The notes beneath the pieces were generated by a model. The model was given only the letters and a program-made list of their open reading frames with translations. It searched no databases and was not told the origin of the DNA. Made by a program: the position numbers and the translations under genes. Of a DNA stretch of 64,000 nucleotides, positions 1 through 10,207 are shown piece after piece. Source of the stretch: Podospora bellae-mahoneyi (lineage: Eukaryota > Ascomycota > Sordariomycetes > Sordariales > Podosporaceae); contig NW_026946359.1 in the NCBI RefSeq assembly GCF_035222275.1, forward strand, positions 5,394,001-5,458,000. The letters are read 5' to 3'. The stretch's first letter is position 1, and the number at the start of each line of letters is the position of its first letter.

Positions 1-1080
1 CGAAAGCAAGCTTGTCCCACCCCTCGGAATCACCACTCTGACCAGCTCCGGCCTCATAGCATTTTTCAACCTCTCCACCATAAACCTCCCAATGTCCCTC
101 GCTTCCTCCTTGTTCGTCCTCATGACAGTAACAGCAGCATTATGCTCCACCAAATTTCTGTCTTTGAACCGCTCCGGTACCGTGTCCCTCGCCCCAAAGT
201 TGACCATATCCGTTGCCCCCAACGAAACCAAATATGGAACCCCCCTCTCAACCGCCGCCGTCATCCTCTCCTCCCCAGCACTCATCACACCCCCCACCAC
301 GAAATCTGCCACCTCCGTCGTGGTCAAATCCAACACGGCATCCAACTCCTCTTCCCTCACCATCTTCTCCATCGTCTTCCCCCCATGACCAGTAGCATGA
401 AAAACATACACCTCCACATCGTCCCCATACCATTCCTTGAAACATTCACGAACTGTGTCAACAGCAGGAGTAGTAACCCCAAACATCGTGACCCCCAACC
501 TTTTCTTCCTCTCTTGTCCCCTTCCCCTCTCCCCGTGCTTTCTATGTTCAAACACCACCGCAGAACCAACAATCCCGCCCGCCGCATTCCCAATCACCTC
601 CCCCAACAACCCATTGATCCCAGCAATATCAACCACCGAGTTCACCATCCCAATATCACTCTCCCCCACATACCCCCCCGTATCCCCACTAGCAACAGTA
701 CTAACGATGACCTTTGGCAAACCCCACGGCAAACCCTTCATAATCCCCGCTGCAAGCATCGTCCCCGATGACCCCCCCAAAGAAATGACCCCATGCAGCC
801 CCTTTGACGACCTCAAAAGCCCTTCCACAACTTTCGTTGCCTGGCGGGAGATTACCTCGACGAATTCACCCCGGTCGAGGTTGGAAATATCAGTGCAATC
901 CACCAGCAGGTCCTCTTGAGATATGGAAATAGCTTCGTGCTCGACCGGGTTTCGACCCACGTCTAGGAGGATGACCTCAAGGTCGGGAATAGGTAAGGGG
1001 ACGGAGATGATTGATTCCCTCAAAAAGAGGAGCGGTTCGAGCTTGGTGTCGCACGTTCCGATGATGAGGATGGTGGGCAT
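1..1080 (-). CDS. Tm-1-like ATP-binding (UPF0261 family) protein, C-terminus cut by window edge
   Basis: An open frame runs leftward from an ATG at 1080 to the window edge without a stop or intron, giving at least 360 residues. The N-terminus MPTILIIGTCDTK and the later glycine-rich stretch GVISLGGSSGTMLAAG, followed by VASGDTGGYVGESDI, are typical of the UPF0261 / Tm-1-like N-terminal domain, which binds ATP in the tomato Tm-1 resistance protein. The cellular role in fungi is not established. It is transcribed divergently from the TIM-barrel gene starting at 1453, and in plants these two domains occur in one polypeptide, which suggests a shared pathway or complex. Only the extreme C-terminus should be missing, judged from usual family length of about 400 residues. 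Confidence 0.9.
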   Translation of the reverse strand, partial: MPTILIIGTCDTKLEPLLFLRESIISVPLPIPDLEVILLDVGRNPVEHEAISISQEDLLVDCTDISNLDRGEFVEVISRQATKVVEGLLRSSKGLHGVISLGGSSGTMLAAGIMKGLPWGLPKVIVSTVASGDTGGYVGESDIGMVNSVVDIAGINGLLGEVIGNAAGGIVGSAVVFEHRKHGERGRGQERKKRLGVTMFGVTTPAVDTVRECFKEWYGDDVEVYVFHATGHGGKTMEKMVREEELDAVLDLTTTEVADFVVGGVMSAGEERMTAAVERGVPYLVSLGATDMVNFGARDTVPERFKDRNLVEHNAAVTVMRTNKEEARDIGRFMVERLKNAMRPELVRVVIPRGGTSLLS

Positions 1081-1452
1081 GGTGGGTGATGGTATTGATA
1101 ATCAAGCAAATCTGATTGAATGATTCGAATTTGAAAATTCCCGCGAGAATACTGCATCTTAGGAATTTAGTCCTGAGCAAAAGAAATGAATGACATCGAT
1201 TAGAAAAGTGACAATATATGACAATTGGTCCAACAAGTGCACTTATGTTGTACTCCCCTCCCGCGGGCTAACACATCGGACGTCTGTCATCCGATGCGAG
1301 ACATGGTGACGTACCATATTCATCCGTGTTCAACACGATCACGATTCACTTAGTCCCACCATCGGTGATATAAACTCACATCCCAACCAACCACTCTGCA
1401 TGTCCAACTGGGTAATCGCCCTTCACAGTCAGCAGTCAAAAACCTACCAAAA
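1081..1452. promoter_or_regulatory. Shared divergent promoter region
   Basis: A 372-bp gap separates the two start codons of the divergent Tm-1-like and TIM-barrel genes, so it must hold both promoters. A TATA-like ATATAAA lies near 1367-1373, about 80 bp upstream of the rightward start. No specific operator was recognised. Confidence 0.6.
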
Positions 1453-2372
1453 ATGCCACCCCCCACCGACCGCCACGAAATCCTCCACCGCCTCCGCTCC
1501 CAAATCAACGCCGGCATCCCCATCCTCGGCTCCGGAGCCGGCATAGGTCTCTCCGCGAAATTCGTCGAGTCTGCCGGCGGCGACCTAATAATAATTTACA
1601 ACAGCGGCCGCTTCCGCATGGCCGGCCGCGGCTCCCTAGCCGGTCTCATGCCCTACGGCAACGCCAACGACATTATGCTCGAGATGGTCAGTATCATTCC
1701 AATTTTCCCTCACCCCATATACTCACCCTTCCAACAAAGGCAAAAGAAATACTTCCCATAGTCCATCACACCCCCGTCCTAGCTGGCATCTGCGCCTCAG
1801 ACCCCTACCTCCCCTCCTACCTCCCCTCCTACCTCCGTCACCTCAAATCCCTCGGCCTCTGCGGCATCCAAAACTTTCCCACCGTGGGCCTCATCGACGG
1901 TCAGTTCCGTGTTCACCTCGAACAAACCGGCATGGGGTACGATCTGGAAGTTAATCTCATCAAGGAGGCCCGGGCGTTGGAAATGCTGACCACACCCTAC
2001 GTCTTCAATCCAGACGAAGCCAGACTCATGGCCAAGGCTGGGGCGGATATTGTCGTGGCGCATATGGGGTTGACGACGGGGGGTTCGATTGGTGCGCAGG
2101 AGGCCGAGGGGGGGAATAGTAAGGCGTTAGGTGACTGTGTGCAACGGGTGCAGGCGATTAGAGATGCGGTGTATGCGGTCAATCCCGAGATTATCGTGCT
2201 TTGTCATGGGGGTGCGATTGCCAGCCCAGAGGATGCGGGGTATGTGCTGGAACGAACGAAGGGGGTGCATGGGTTTTACGGGGCGAGTTCGATTGAGAGG
2301 TTACCGGTTGAGAAGGCGATTACTGAGGTGACGAGGGCGTTTAAGGGGCTAAAGATGGGGGAGCGGAGATGA
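1453..2372 (+). CDS. TIM-barrel (PEP-hydrolase-like, PF09370-type) protein, Tm-1 C-terminal homologue
   Basis: Two exons, 1453-1686 and 1740-2372, are joined across a 53-bp GT-AG intron and give 288 residues. The splice is fixed by family sequence: exon 1 ends NANDIMLEM and exon 2 opens [16 protein letters not shown]. Motifs include [19 protein letters not shown] near the N-terminus, [11 protein letters not shown], and the C-terminal [14 protein letters not shown], all characteristic of the TIM-barrel enzyme/signal-transduction family that forms the C-terminal half of plant Tm-1. The precise reaction is unknown. A near-perfect triplicate CTACCTCCCCTC block at 1804-1835 encodes the repeat [10 protein letters not shown]. 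It is the divergent partner of the Tm-1-like gene. Confidence 0.93.
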
Positions 2373-3446
2373 GGGCTGGATCTGGAAAGGGGGAGGGTGG
2401 TGATGATGCATGTTGAGATGTGAACAGAACTGGTGTGGCATGGGTTTGATGATGAGATTGGTCAAAGAGGAAACGAACAAGACGTTGCTGAAACGATATC
2501 CACACGCTCCAGGTTCTTTTTCTCTTCGCTTATTCCCTAGATGCAAGTCATGCTTCAAGATGTGATATGATGACACGGGAATCATCTGCTCCGATGCCTC
2601 TTGATATGACCTCGACTTCTGATCCCAACCAACCCCTCGGATTCGTCAGCCCACCTCCCAAGCTGACGTCGCATTCTGAAGCTGAAAATCCCCTCGATGC
2701 CCTCCCGCCCAGCCCTCCCAGGCTGCAGCTTCCCGCCCCTAGTCATCTTCCCGTCCGTCAAGCGTCAGCTGTAGGGCGACCAATCATTTATCTCCCCTCG
2801 GTCTACTGCATCTGCGCTGTTGAAAAGTCTGAAGCAAAAAGTCTTCCTCAGCCAACATCATGATGCCGTCTCGTCCTGACTCAGCAAGTGCCCAACAATC
2901 TCGTTGTTTGTCTCCATGTTGTGCCTTTCTACCAGCCAACAAACAGTCTGACCTCAGCCTCCTATCACTCCCAAACTCACCCCATCATCTGCCTCACCAT
3001 TCAACAACTTCCAATCCCTCCCCCTCTCCTCTCCTTGGGGGCCATAACACAAACCGACAGATTCTCTCCTGTGTCGCATTTCTCCAACCATCTTCCCTTA
3101 CTAACTGCATCCCCATCAAAGCCGGGCTGCGGCACTCAAGTATCATCAATGAAACTGTACTAAAACGCCAAACGACCGACCCCAATCAACAAGAAGGTCT
3201 ATGGTACCCTTTTTTCCATAAAAATGACGACGTGGTCTCCTTATCGCCTCACCCGCGCATTGGTCTGTTCATCACGGATGAGCCTTACCCTTCTTTCCCC
3301 TTTCCGGATATTTTACGAGACAGTCCACTCAACCTCCCCTGACCACGCCACCAAACCGCATCACCGTCCACCGCTCTCCGTGACTCTTGCCCAGCGCCCC
3401 CGCCTCACTGATGAGGTGCGCGATGTTGTGGGACCGGCTCCCCAGA

Positions 3447-3505
<59 letters not shown>

Positions 3506-3784
3506 CTCATTCGGTGAAGCCGGCAGAGGTGTGGTGTAAAGAGCTGCGGGACGCATCAATGCTTTTGATCAACAAACAAACAATACCCAACGAGCCGCGA
3601 TCGCAACCCCAGTTCGTCGTTGGAGTGTAGGCACGACGGTCCTAACAAAACAGTGTATCTACTATGGATAAGGATGAAGACATGTGTGTGTTGTTGGTGA
3701 AATGTACAAGCAATTGAAACAAAAAGATCAAGATACACAAGAAACGAAAAGATGCCAGATCTGCCAAACCGCCATAATCATACA
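2373..3784. other. Intergenic stretch, no supported gene
   Basis: Open frames here are short, overlap on both strands and show no recognisable domain or splice-consistent extension. The only clear structure is the GA microsatellite at 3453-3503. The stretch probably carries the 3' ends of the two flanking genes, which converge. Confidence 0.5.
3453..3503. repeat. (GA)n microsatellite
   Basis: About 25 uninterrupted GA dinucleotides, preceded by a short imperfect GAGA run from about 3444. Such tracts are length-variable between strains. Confidence 0.97.
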
Positions 3785-5423
3785 TCAACTTCTCCCCCCT
3801 AACAACCTTCTCAACATAAGGACTTGTTCTCTTGCTCGAGTTTGCCGCTGCTCCACCTGATTGAAGATTACGCTGACTACACCTTCCTGTAGCGTTTGTG
3901 GCGTTCTTCTGTTGTGTTTCTGTCCGTCGAAATCCGGTTCTTGATGTGCCTGGCTAGGCGGTGGAGGATGACCAAAGCCCAGCGCATGATCAAACTCGAC
4001 GTCATGTGTCGAAGCCACCGCCACCGATGCCGCCGCGATAAGCCCTTCGGAACCTTCGGGAGCGTCTTGTTGGACAACTGCCAGTGATCGCAGAGCACGA
4101 TCTAGCTGCTCCATGAGATGGCTGATCAAGTTGGTCATGGCAAGCATCTGACTGTGCGATGAGCCAAAGAAGGCCCCCGTTGATGGCGTGTTGGGTGGTG
4201 TGGCTGCCTGACCCGAGTTGATTTGCGAGAGAAATGAACTGCAAAGATCTTCAAAAATGCCCAAGAGCATTTGGTGGGAGGCCAGAGCCATGAGAGAAAT
4301 GGCAGTATCGGTAGCCTTGCTGATGGGTGCTGAGCTTCCTATGGCGCCATGGGGTATTCTATACACATCCGTACTGGCTCTCCTCCTTTGCAAGGGCATG
4401 TGGGGTGACATCATTTGTCGTGCGGCGTAACGGTCCATGAAGCTGATCAGTGAGCAGCCCGCATCGAAGATTTCATTGATCGCTGGTGAAGCTATTGTCA
4501 ACAGCGCTCGGGCGAGGGTACTCAACATTCTTCCAGCGCGATTGATGCGGAGGTTAGCTTGAGTGGCTTCTTCAAGAAAATTTTCGGCTGAGCCGGAAAA
4601 CATCCATGTATTGTCGGTTGTCGCTGAGGTTGCGCTGAGTATGCTTCCAGAAAAAGAAGGCCCAAATTCACTACTGGAATCTTCGGCCGTATGTGGCAAA
4701 GGATGGAAGTGGTCCAGTCTATTGAGGAAATGACCTTGGTGTTCTGGCAACCCAAAGTCTGACAGAAGTGTTGTTGGAGTGTTCAAATCGGGTCTCCTAT
4801 AAACAACGTCAAAGTTTGGCGATGCAGTTGTCGACAGAAGTAAGGGTGCTGTTCGGGATTGTGGTTGTCTTTCAATACCTGGCCTGGTCTCCGGTAGCGG
4901 GAAGTTGAATGCAGGGGGTCTCGGTGATAGGGACTGGGAATGAGTTGGGGAGAGTTCGGCTGGTGAAGATGGACACCTGGATGACCGCCTCGCTCTTTTC
5001 CTAACCGGATGTCGGTGTACCCTTGGACGGCCGGACCGGAGCTGGGCTACAAGCAATGTCAGTACATGTAGCGGATCTTAGAGCAGTCTAGTATTCCGGA
5101 AACGTACGACTGAAAATGCAAACCGCCCCTGCCTTGGAGCACCTTGCACAAGGTATTGGCGCTATCACCGACCTCCCACGACTAGCTTCACTCTCTTCGC
5201 CTATGACCCCGAGACCGAGTGTATTGTTGTCATGCCCATCCGTGACACAGCGGACCTTGAGTTCGTGACAACGATCGCACGACTGCCTCCTGGGCATGGG
5301 TGGTAGTGTGAGCTTGGCGATAGGCGGCTGCCCTTGCGATGGAAGGGTTGATGACATGGCGGAGCCGTGCACCCCAGACTCGACGAAGGAACCCGCCTCC
5401 TTGCTTGTCGTCTGTACTTGCAT
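3785..5423 (-). CDS. Zn2Cys6 transcription factor with an expanded zinc-cluster loop
   Basis: Exons 5423-5108 and 5046-3785 flank a 61-bp intron with a GTACGT donor and give 525 residues. Residues 49-102 hold the binuclear zinc cluster: Cys49, 52, 59, then Cys92, 95 and 102. The first half reads SCDRCHELKVRC and the second CARCSKAGAVC. The loop between Cys59 and Cys92 is 32 residues, against the usual 5-12, while both half-sites are intact. The rest has no clear domain; the C-terminal half (helical, Leu-rich, e.g. LDRALRSLAVVQQ) resembles fungal secondary-metabolism regulators of the AflR type only in general layout. The nearby genes do not form a recognisable pathway cluster, so a target cannot be proposed. 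Confidence 0.85.
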
Positions 5424-7522
5424 TGGTGGTTCTTATATCAACTCCAAATCTGAGCTGTGGAGGTGGTGGCGTAAGGCAAGACTGTTGAACGCCAGCCTAC
5501 GCATCCCCGTCCTTTGGGTCTCGGCTAACGCAGGGGGGACGGGAGCTCGACCGAGCGGTTGGAAAGGAGGTTCAGGGATAGGGAAGGACACTGGGCCTTA
5601 TGGAATCGGTTTTGCCTCGCAATCTTGGTTGAATCTGTGGAACGGGGGTACAAGCAGGACTTGTTAGGGGCAGCGTCCGCTCCTCGGCGGCGCTGCAGCA
5701 AAAGGGAACCATCGAATGGGATGATGATCCTTCAGCATGAACCAAACAACGCCCCCGCGCCGCAGAGATGTTCGCCTATCAACAGGCACAGTCATCCGCA
5801 AGGCAAGTTCCACATGAGATGTATCCGTCTGGCACGGCCTACTTTGGAAAATGCTGCCGGACAAGACTTTGCCACCAGCATGGCATGCCAGAGGATCATG
5901 TCGTCGTCTTTGCCTAGATCTTTCGAAATAGCGATGACCTGCAAACAAACAAGAGGGAAGCCCCAGACGCCACGTGATCTGTTCTTGTGCGGGAGCTCGC
6001 CGAGTCCCATGCGCCGCTCGCGTACTTGGTCCTCTACACTTTGATGCTTCGGGATGTGGACGAAACCAGTCAGCAGTGATAATATATACGATGGGATGAG
6101 CCAAGATGGGTAAGTTCCCGCTTATGGCAACCAAGTGGCCAATCGTGTTGGTGGAAACCAACCAAGACCGTTGAGCACCGTTAATCCCATCCACGGGCGT
6201 TGCTGGTCATGGCGATATCGTTAACCAGGCAAGCATCTCATCCTGTCTTCCTGTCACGGGAGACTGCCGTCCATCGGGATGTTCCTTCGGGATGGGTAAG
6301 GAAGGTGGGCGGGAAGGAGGGAGATAAGGAAGTTTGACGGGTGCTCCCGGGGCTCATTTGTAATGTTCAGTCCCCACGTGGTGTCGGCTTAGCTTGCCTG
6401 AGACAGCAAACGAGGTCGGACAAATAGTCCTCTAAGAATGCAGGGACAGGTCGAAAGGACCGTTCAATGCAACTGATGCACGTGTGTGATGTTGAATGAG
6501 GGCGTTGTTCTTCCATTCAAGTTCAAAAAGAGGTTGGATCCACAATCCTCAAGCGAGACCTGGGCTAGATTAGCGGACTTTTGTCGGCGCTTAGCGCTGG
6601 CTTTTGACGCCGCTATCGTATGGCTCCTTCAACCACAGGCCAAGACGAAAAAATTACAGTTCAGATCCTCCTGCCCGTCGATAAAGCAACTTGAAAATCT
6701 TGATTCAGGTCGGTAACGAGGCTTCATGTAGTTTATCACACTGATTCTTTTGTCAAGTCCAGTCGGCTGGCACATAGAGTCATAAACTCGGCAACGAGCT
6801 ATCCCGGAGCCAAGAGCGTCTCGCATATCCAAAGTTCCGAAGGATTTGAAGCAACCTTCCTCCTGCTCAAGTCCGCTTGATACCATCGTATTTGGATGGC
6901 ACCTTCCATCTGAAAAGAATCCTGATAAGGCGGCAGGGGTAAAGGGAGATGACATCTGCGCGGAATATTTGGTTCCAGACCAAGGTATGTAGATGATAGA
7001 CTATTAGAAATTAGACCGGAACCTATCATTCTACAATATCCATCTCCCATTACACAACGACACCAAGACTTTTATTAGTTTTATGAGAAATAATAGGGAA
7101 TTTGTGGACGATTTGCCACGTATTTGAGACTTTTTGGAGGTCCCCTCATTCCGTGCTTACTTAATTCTATATCGTTCATGGAGGCTTTGAGCTTGAGGTT
7201 GTCCTCAGCGGGACTGCATAAAATCACATGACGGAGTGTCCTGTCTTCCATTGCAATGTAGTAACATTGAATGGTGAAGTTGAATGGTGGAGTTGGTGGT
7301 GGACTTGTTAGGCATGGCGTTTTATGTCATCCATAAAATGTCGTTGGTGCTACGCTGGTGCCTGCCGCTGCCTGCGCGGACCCAACTATTTAAGATCAAG
7401 GTTTCTTGCACACAAAACTCAAGCACCCCGCTCAAATCTAATCTCGTTCCTAACCTTGACTGAAGGCCTGGAATATATGTATTGGACCCAACTTTTTCTG
7501 TCAACTTCACCCTTTTCGCACT
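5424..7522. other. 2.1-kb stretch without a supported gene
   Basis: Frames up to 176 residues occur on both strands but overlap each other, are low in hydrophobic periodicity and match no family I recognise. The left end should include the promoter of the leftward zinc-cluster gene. The right end (7200-7522) should include the promoter of the F-box gene. Confidence 0.4.
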
Positions 7523-8683
7523 ATGGCCCGAACAAAGCAAACTGCCCGGAAGTCAACTGGAGGAAGGGCCCCACGGCTACGTTTATCATCAAGAAGTACC
7601 ATATGCATGTATCCAGGTCCGAATACACAGATACGATGGCCCACCACTACACGTAAGGCACATTTGCTCAGGCCTCGACCGCTACCAACAGTAATGCGTC
7701 TAAGTGAACAACAAGTTACCATGGCACCAACAAGACCGATGAAGCGGCAGAACAGACGCAAAGCTAGACGGCAAGACCAGGCAACGAGAAGACGGGAAAA
7801 AACCAAGAAAGTCTCTGCGGCCGTGACCCTTGTCACGGCCATAGCCCGTGCCACCCGGCGAACCCCTCTTGGGCTATTCTCCAGGCTTCCAAACGAGCTC
7901 ATCTTCCAGATCATCTCATCTGACCTCGACATACCAACACTCACCAATCTTCGCCGTGTGTGCAGGTTCTTCAAAAGCACCATCGACACAGGAGTCAAGG
8001 CCTATGCCGAATTAGCTCAGAAAGCTCCTTTTCTTCTACAGCGAATCCTCCTCCAAACCCCCACCTGGGCCTTTTCTTTCAGCTGCAAGGAAGTTCATGC
8101 GGAGCTTACCCAGGACTTACCCATGACATGCAAAAAGTGTAACAAAACTGAGGCTAAATCGTACAACGTACATAACTGGGCCTTCAATCTCATGACTTGC
8201 GAATTCATGTGCAATGGATGCAGTGGCGGCAACTGCCAGAGAGGTCTTGGAAGTAGCAGAAAACTATGGGTTGAGCGTCATCTGAAAAAGCATCTCACAG
8301 AAGCCAATATCGCCTTTACCCAGGAGATGCTCGCCAAAGTGTCTCGTCTTCGGGTCGTTCACCCCTGGGAGATGGATTGCAAACCGACACATGGGACCTG
8401 GTCTGCTGGACGAGCAGTGACCTGTTATGACTCAAAGTCTGTGCAACAGGAATTCGGGCTCGTAAAAAGGTAGGGAAGAAATCATACATGACAGATCCAT
8501 GGCCAATGATTTGCTAACGCTGTTTGTAGGGGGTGTCGGTGCTCCGATGCTGGTTATCCTAGGTCAGAGGCCCTGATGTACGAAAACCGAGCAACCTTTA
8601 TACCAATGTGGAGGTTTGCTGCCCTGAACGGCGATCGGCCGTCCTGGGAGAAGGTCAACTTTGTGTACAGGGGTCCCTATTGA
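7523..8683 (+). CDS. F-box protein with an N-terminal histone H3 tail mimic
   Basis: Exons 7523-8469 and 8530-8683, joined across a 60-bp intron (GTAGGG donor, GCTAAC branch, TAG acceptor), give 366 residues. After the initiator Met the protein begins ARTKQTARKSTGGRAPR, identical to histone H3 residues 1-17 except Arg for Lys14; weak likeness continues to about position 25. Residues 60-115 are Arg/Lys-rich and probably nuclear-localising. An F-box follows at about 119-157 (LFSRLPNELIFQII). Cys203, 206, 226, 230 and 233 and a later CRC motif may bind zinc. No histone fold is present. F-box proteins are SCF ubiquitin-ligase adaptors; that the H3 tail baits chromatin readers or modifiers is inference. 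A second ATG at 7721 in excellent context (ACCATGG) would make a form without the tail. Intron retention would end the protein at 8473. Confidence 0.85.
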
Positions 8684-8703
8684 GGGTCTTGAAGTCGCTG
8701 GGC

Positions 8704-10207
8704 TCATTCATCGCAGAGAGGCTCTATCTGGCCCGTCATCAACTCCCGCCGGATTCTCGGCGCCACCCCATCCCATTTCTCAATGGCATCTTTTTCTGCG
8801 TCGAATGCGTATAACGGTCGGTTCTGTGGAGAGATGAGTACAGAGCTTGCGATGTATAGGCAGGTAGATAATAGGACATATATGACACATACCTTAATTT
8901 TCACCATTTCCGGATCAATATCTACATCATCATCCACATTCTTGAGAACATTGTGCCATCGATCTCGCAAATCCTCCCCATGGGTTTGACTTATCCTCAC
9001 CCTCGGGAAGCGAAGCTTCTCGTAGGCCCTGGTAGCAACCTCGACTTCGTCCCTCGCTACCAAACCCAGACAAGCCGCCAAAACACCCGCACTCTCCGTC
9101 GCCTGACTAGCCCCTTGTGCCGACGTCGGCAGATGAGCATGACAGCTGTCCCCTAGCAAGACAATCCGATGCGACTTTGGTGACACCCACGTAGACAACG
9201 GCTTCCGGTAGCAGATCTTCCAGTCCAGACACCTGTCCGTAGACATGATCGCATACCTGATATCAGGATCAATATCTGCCACCAACTTCCGGACTTCGTC
9301 CATATCCCCCGGCTGAAACCACGACTCGGGAATGTCCCCGTCGTCTTTGTGAGTAAGTATCCAGTTGAACTCCCCCCCTCCTCGGAGTGTGTTCTGAACG
9401 ACGTGGGTGTCGGGCCCGATCCAAAAGTTGACACTGTCTTGGGAGAGGAACGCGTTGCGGGCTGGGTCTGCTTTCATTTCCTCGGAAGGGGAGAAGTAAG
9501 CGCGGAAACAGGCGTAGCCGCTGGAGATGGGGTCGTCGTAGTGGGAGAGGACGAGGGGGCGGGCGAGGGATTTGATGCCGTCTGCTGCGACTATGAGGTC
9601 GGCGGAGAGGGACTTGCCAGTGGAGAGGGTTAGGGTTGGTGGTGTTGTGTCAGTGTAGGAGGTTACGTCGGAGGACATGAGGATGGGGATGTTTCTTTCG
9701 CGGACCCTGAAAGGGGTGAGGTTAGTATATGTTAGGTTGGTAGAGGAAAGGGGGAGGGGGGAAAACCATTTGAGGAAGATGTCGTGGTAGTCACCGCGGT
9801 GACCGATATATCCTGCCATGTCCATCAGGGGTTGCTCAGCAAGAACTTTCCCGTCGTGCCAACGTCTGATTTTCATGGTGGGGGCCTGGTTGCCGATTTC
9901 TTGGATTTCTTTGATGTTGCAGCCCCATCGGGCGAGAAGTTTGTAGGCATTTTCTCCTAGCCCGAGGGAGTCGCCGAGGCGGGTGAAGTTGCGGACTTTG
10001 TCTAGGACTCCGACTACTTCGTGGCCATGGTGGTGGAGGGCAATGGCTGCAGCGCATCCTCCCAGGCCAGCACCGACGATAAGGACTGGGGCTGGTGTTA
10101 GAAATTAGGGGTGGTGGTGTTGTAACATAGCACTGCTTACTCCTAAGGGGAGGATCATGAGGTGATACAAGTCTTTCGTATGATGCTCCTGTTTCCTGGG
10201 GTTCCAT
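8704..10207 (-). CDS. FAD-dependent monooxygenase, salicylate hydroxylase-like
   Basis: Four exons (10207-10141, 10091-9767, 9706-8893, 8823-8704) join in frame to 441 residues. The introns are 49, 60 and 69 bp; the second has a TACTAAC branch and the last is in frame without stops, so it could be retained. The GxGxxG dinucleotide fold is VLIVGAGLGGCAAAIAL near residue 25, the DG motif is IVAADGIKSLA and the GD motif is LLGDSCHAHLPTSAQGASQA. This order defines class A flavin monooxygenases of the salicylate/6-hydroxynicotinate hydroxylase group, which hydroxylate aromatic rings using NAD(P)H and oxygen. The substrate is unknown. It converges with the F-box gene, only 20 bp separating their stops. 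A further in-frame ATG exists upstream at 10291. Confidence 0.9.

Noticed and set aside
1804-1835. Triplicate CTACCTCCCCTC as a CRISPR-like or satellite array
   Set aside because: It is a short in-frame coding repeat within the TIM-barrel gene and has no spacers.
5664-6194. Leftward 176-codon frame
   Set aside because: No domain, crossed by a similar-length frame on the other strand, and Arg/His/Pro-rich composition typical of shadow frames.
7523-7590. A true histone H3 gene or fragment of one
   Set aside because: The match stops after about 17-25 residues, no histone fold follows, and the frame runs on into an F-box protein.
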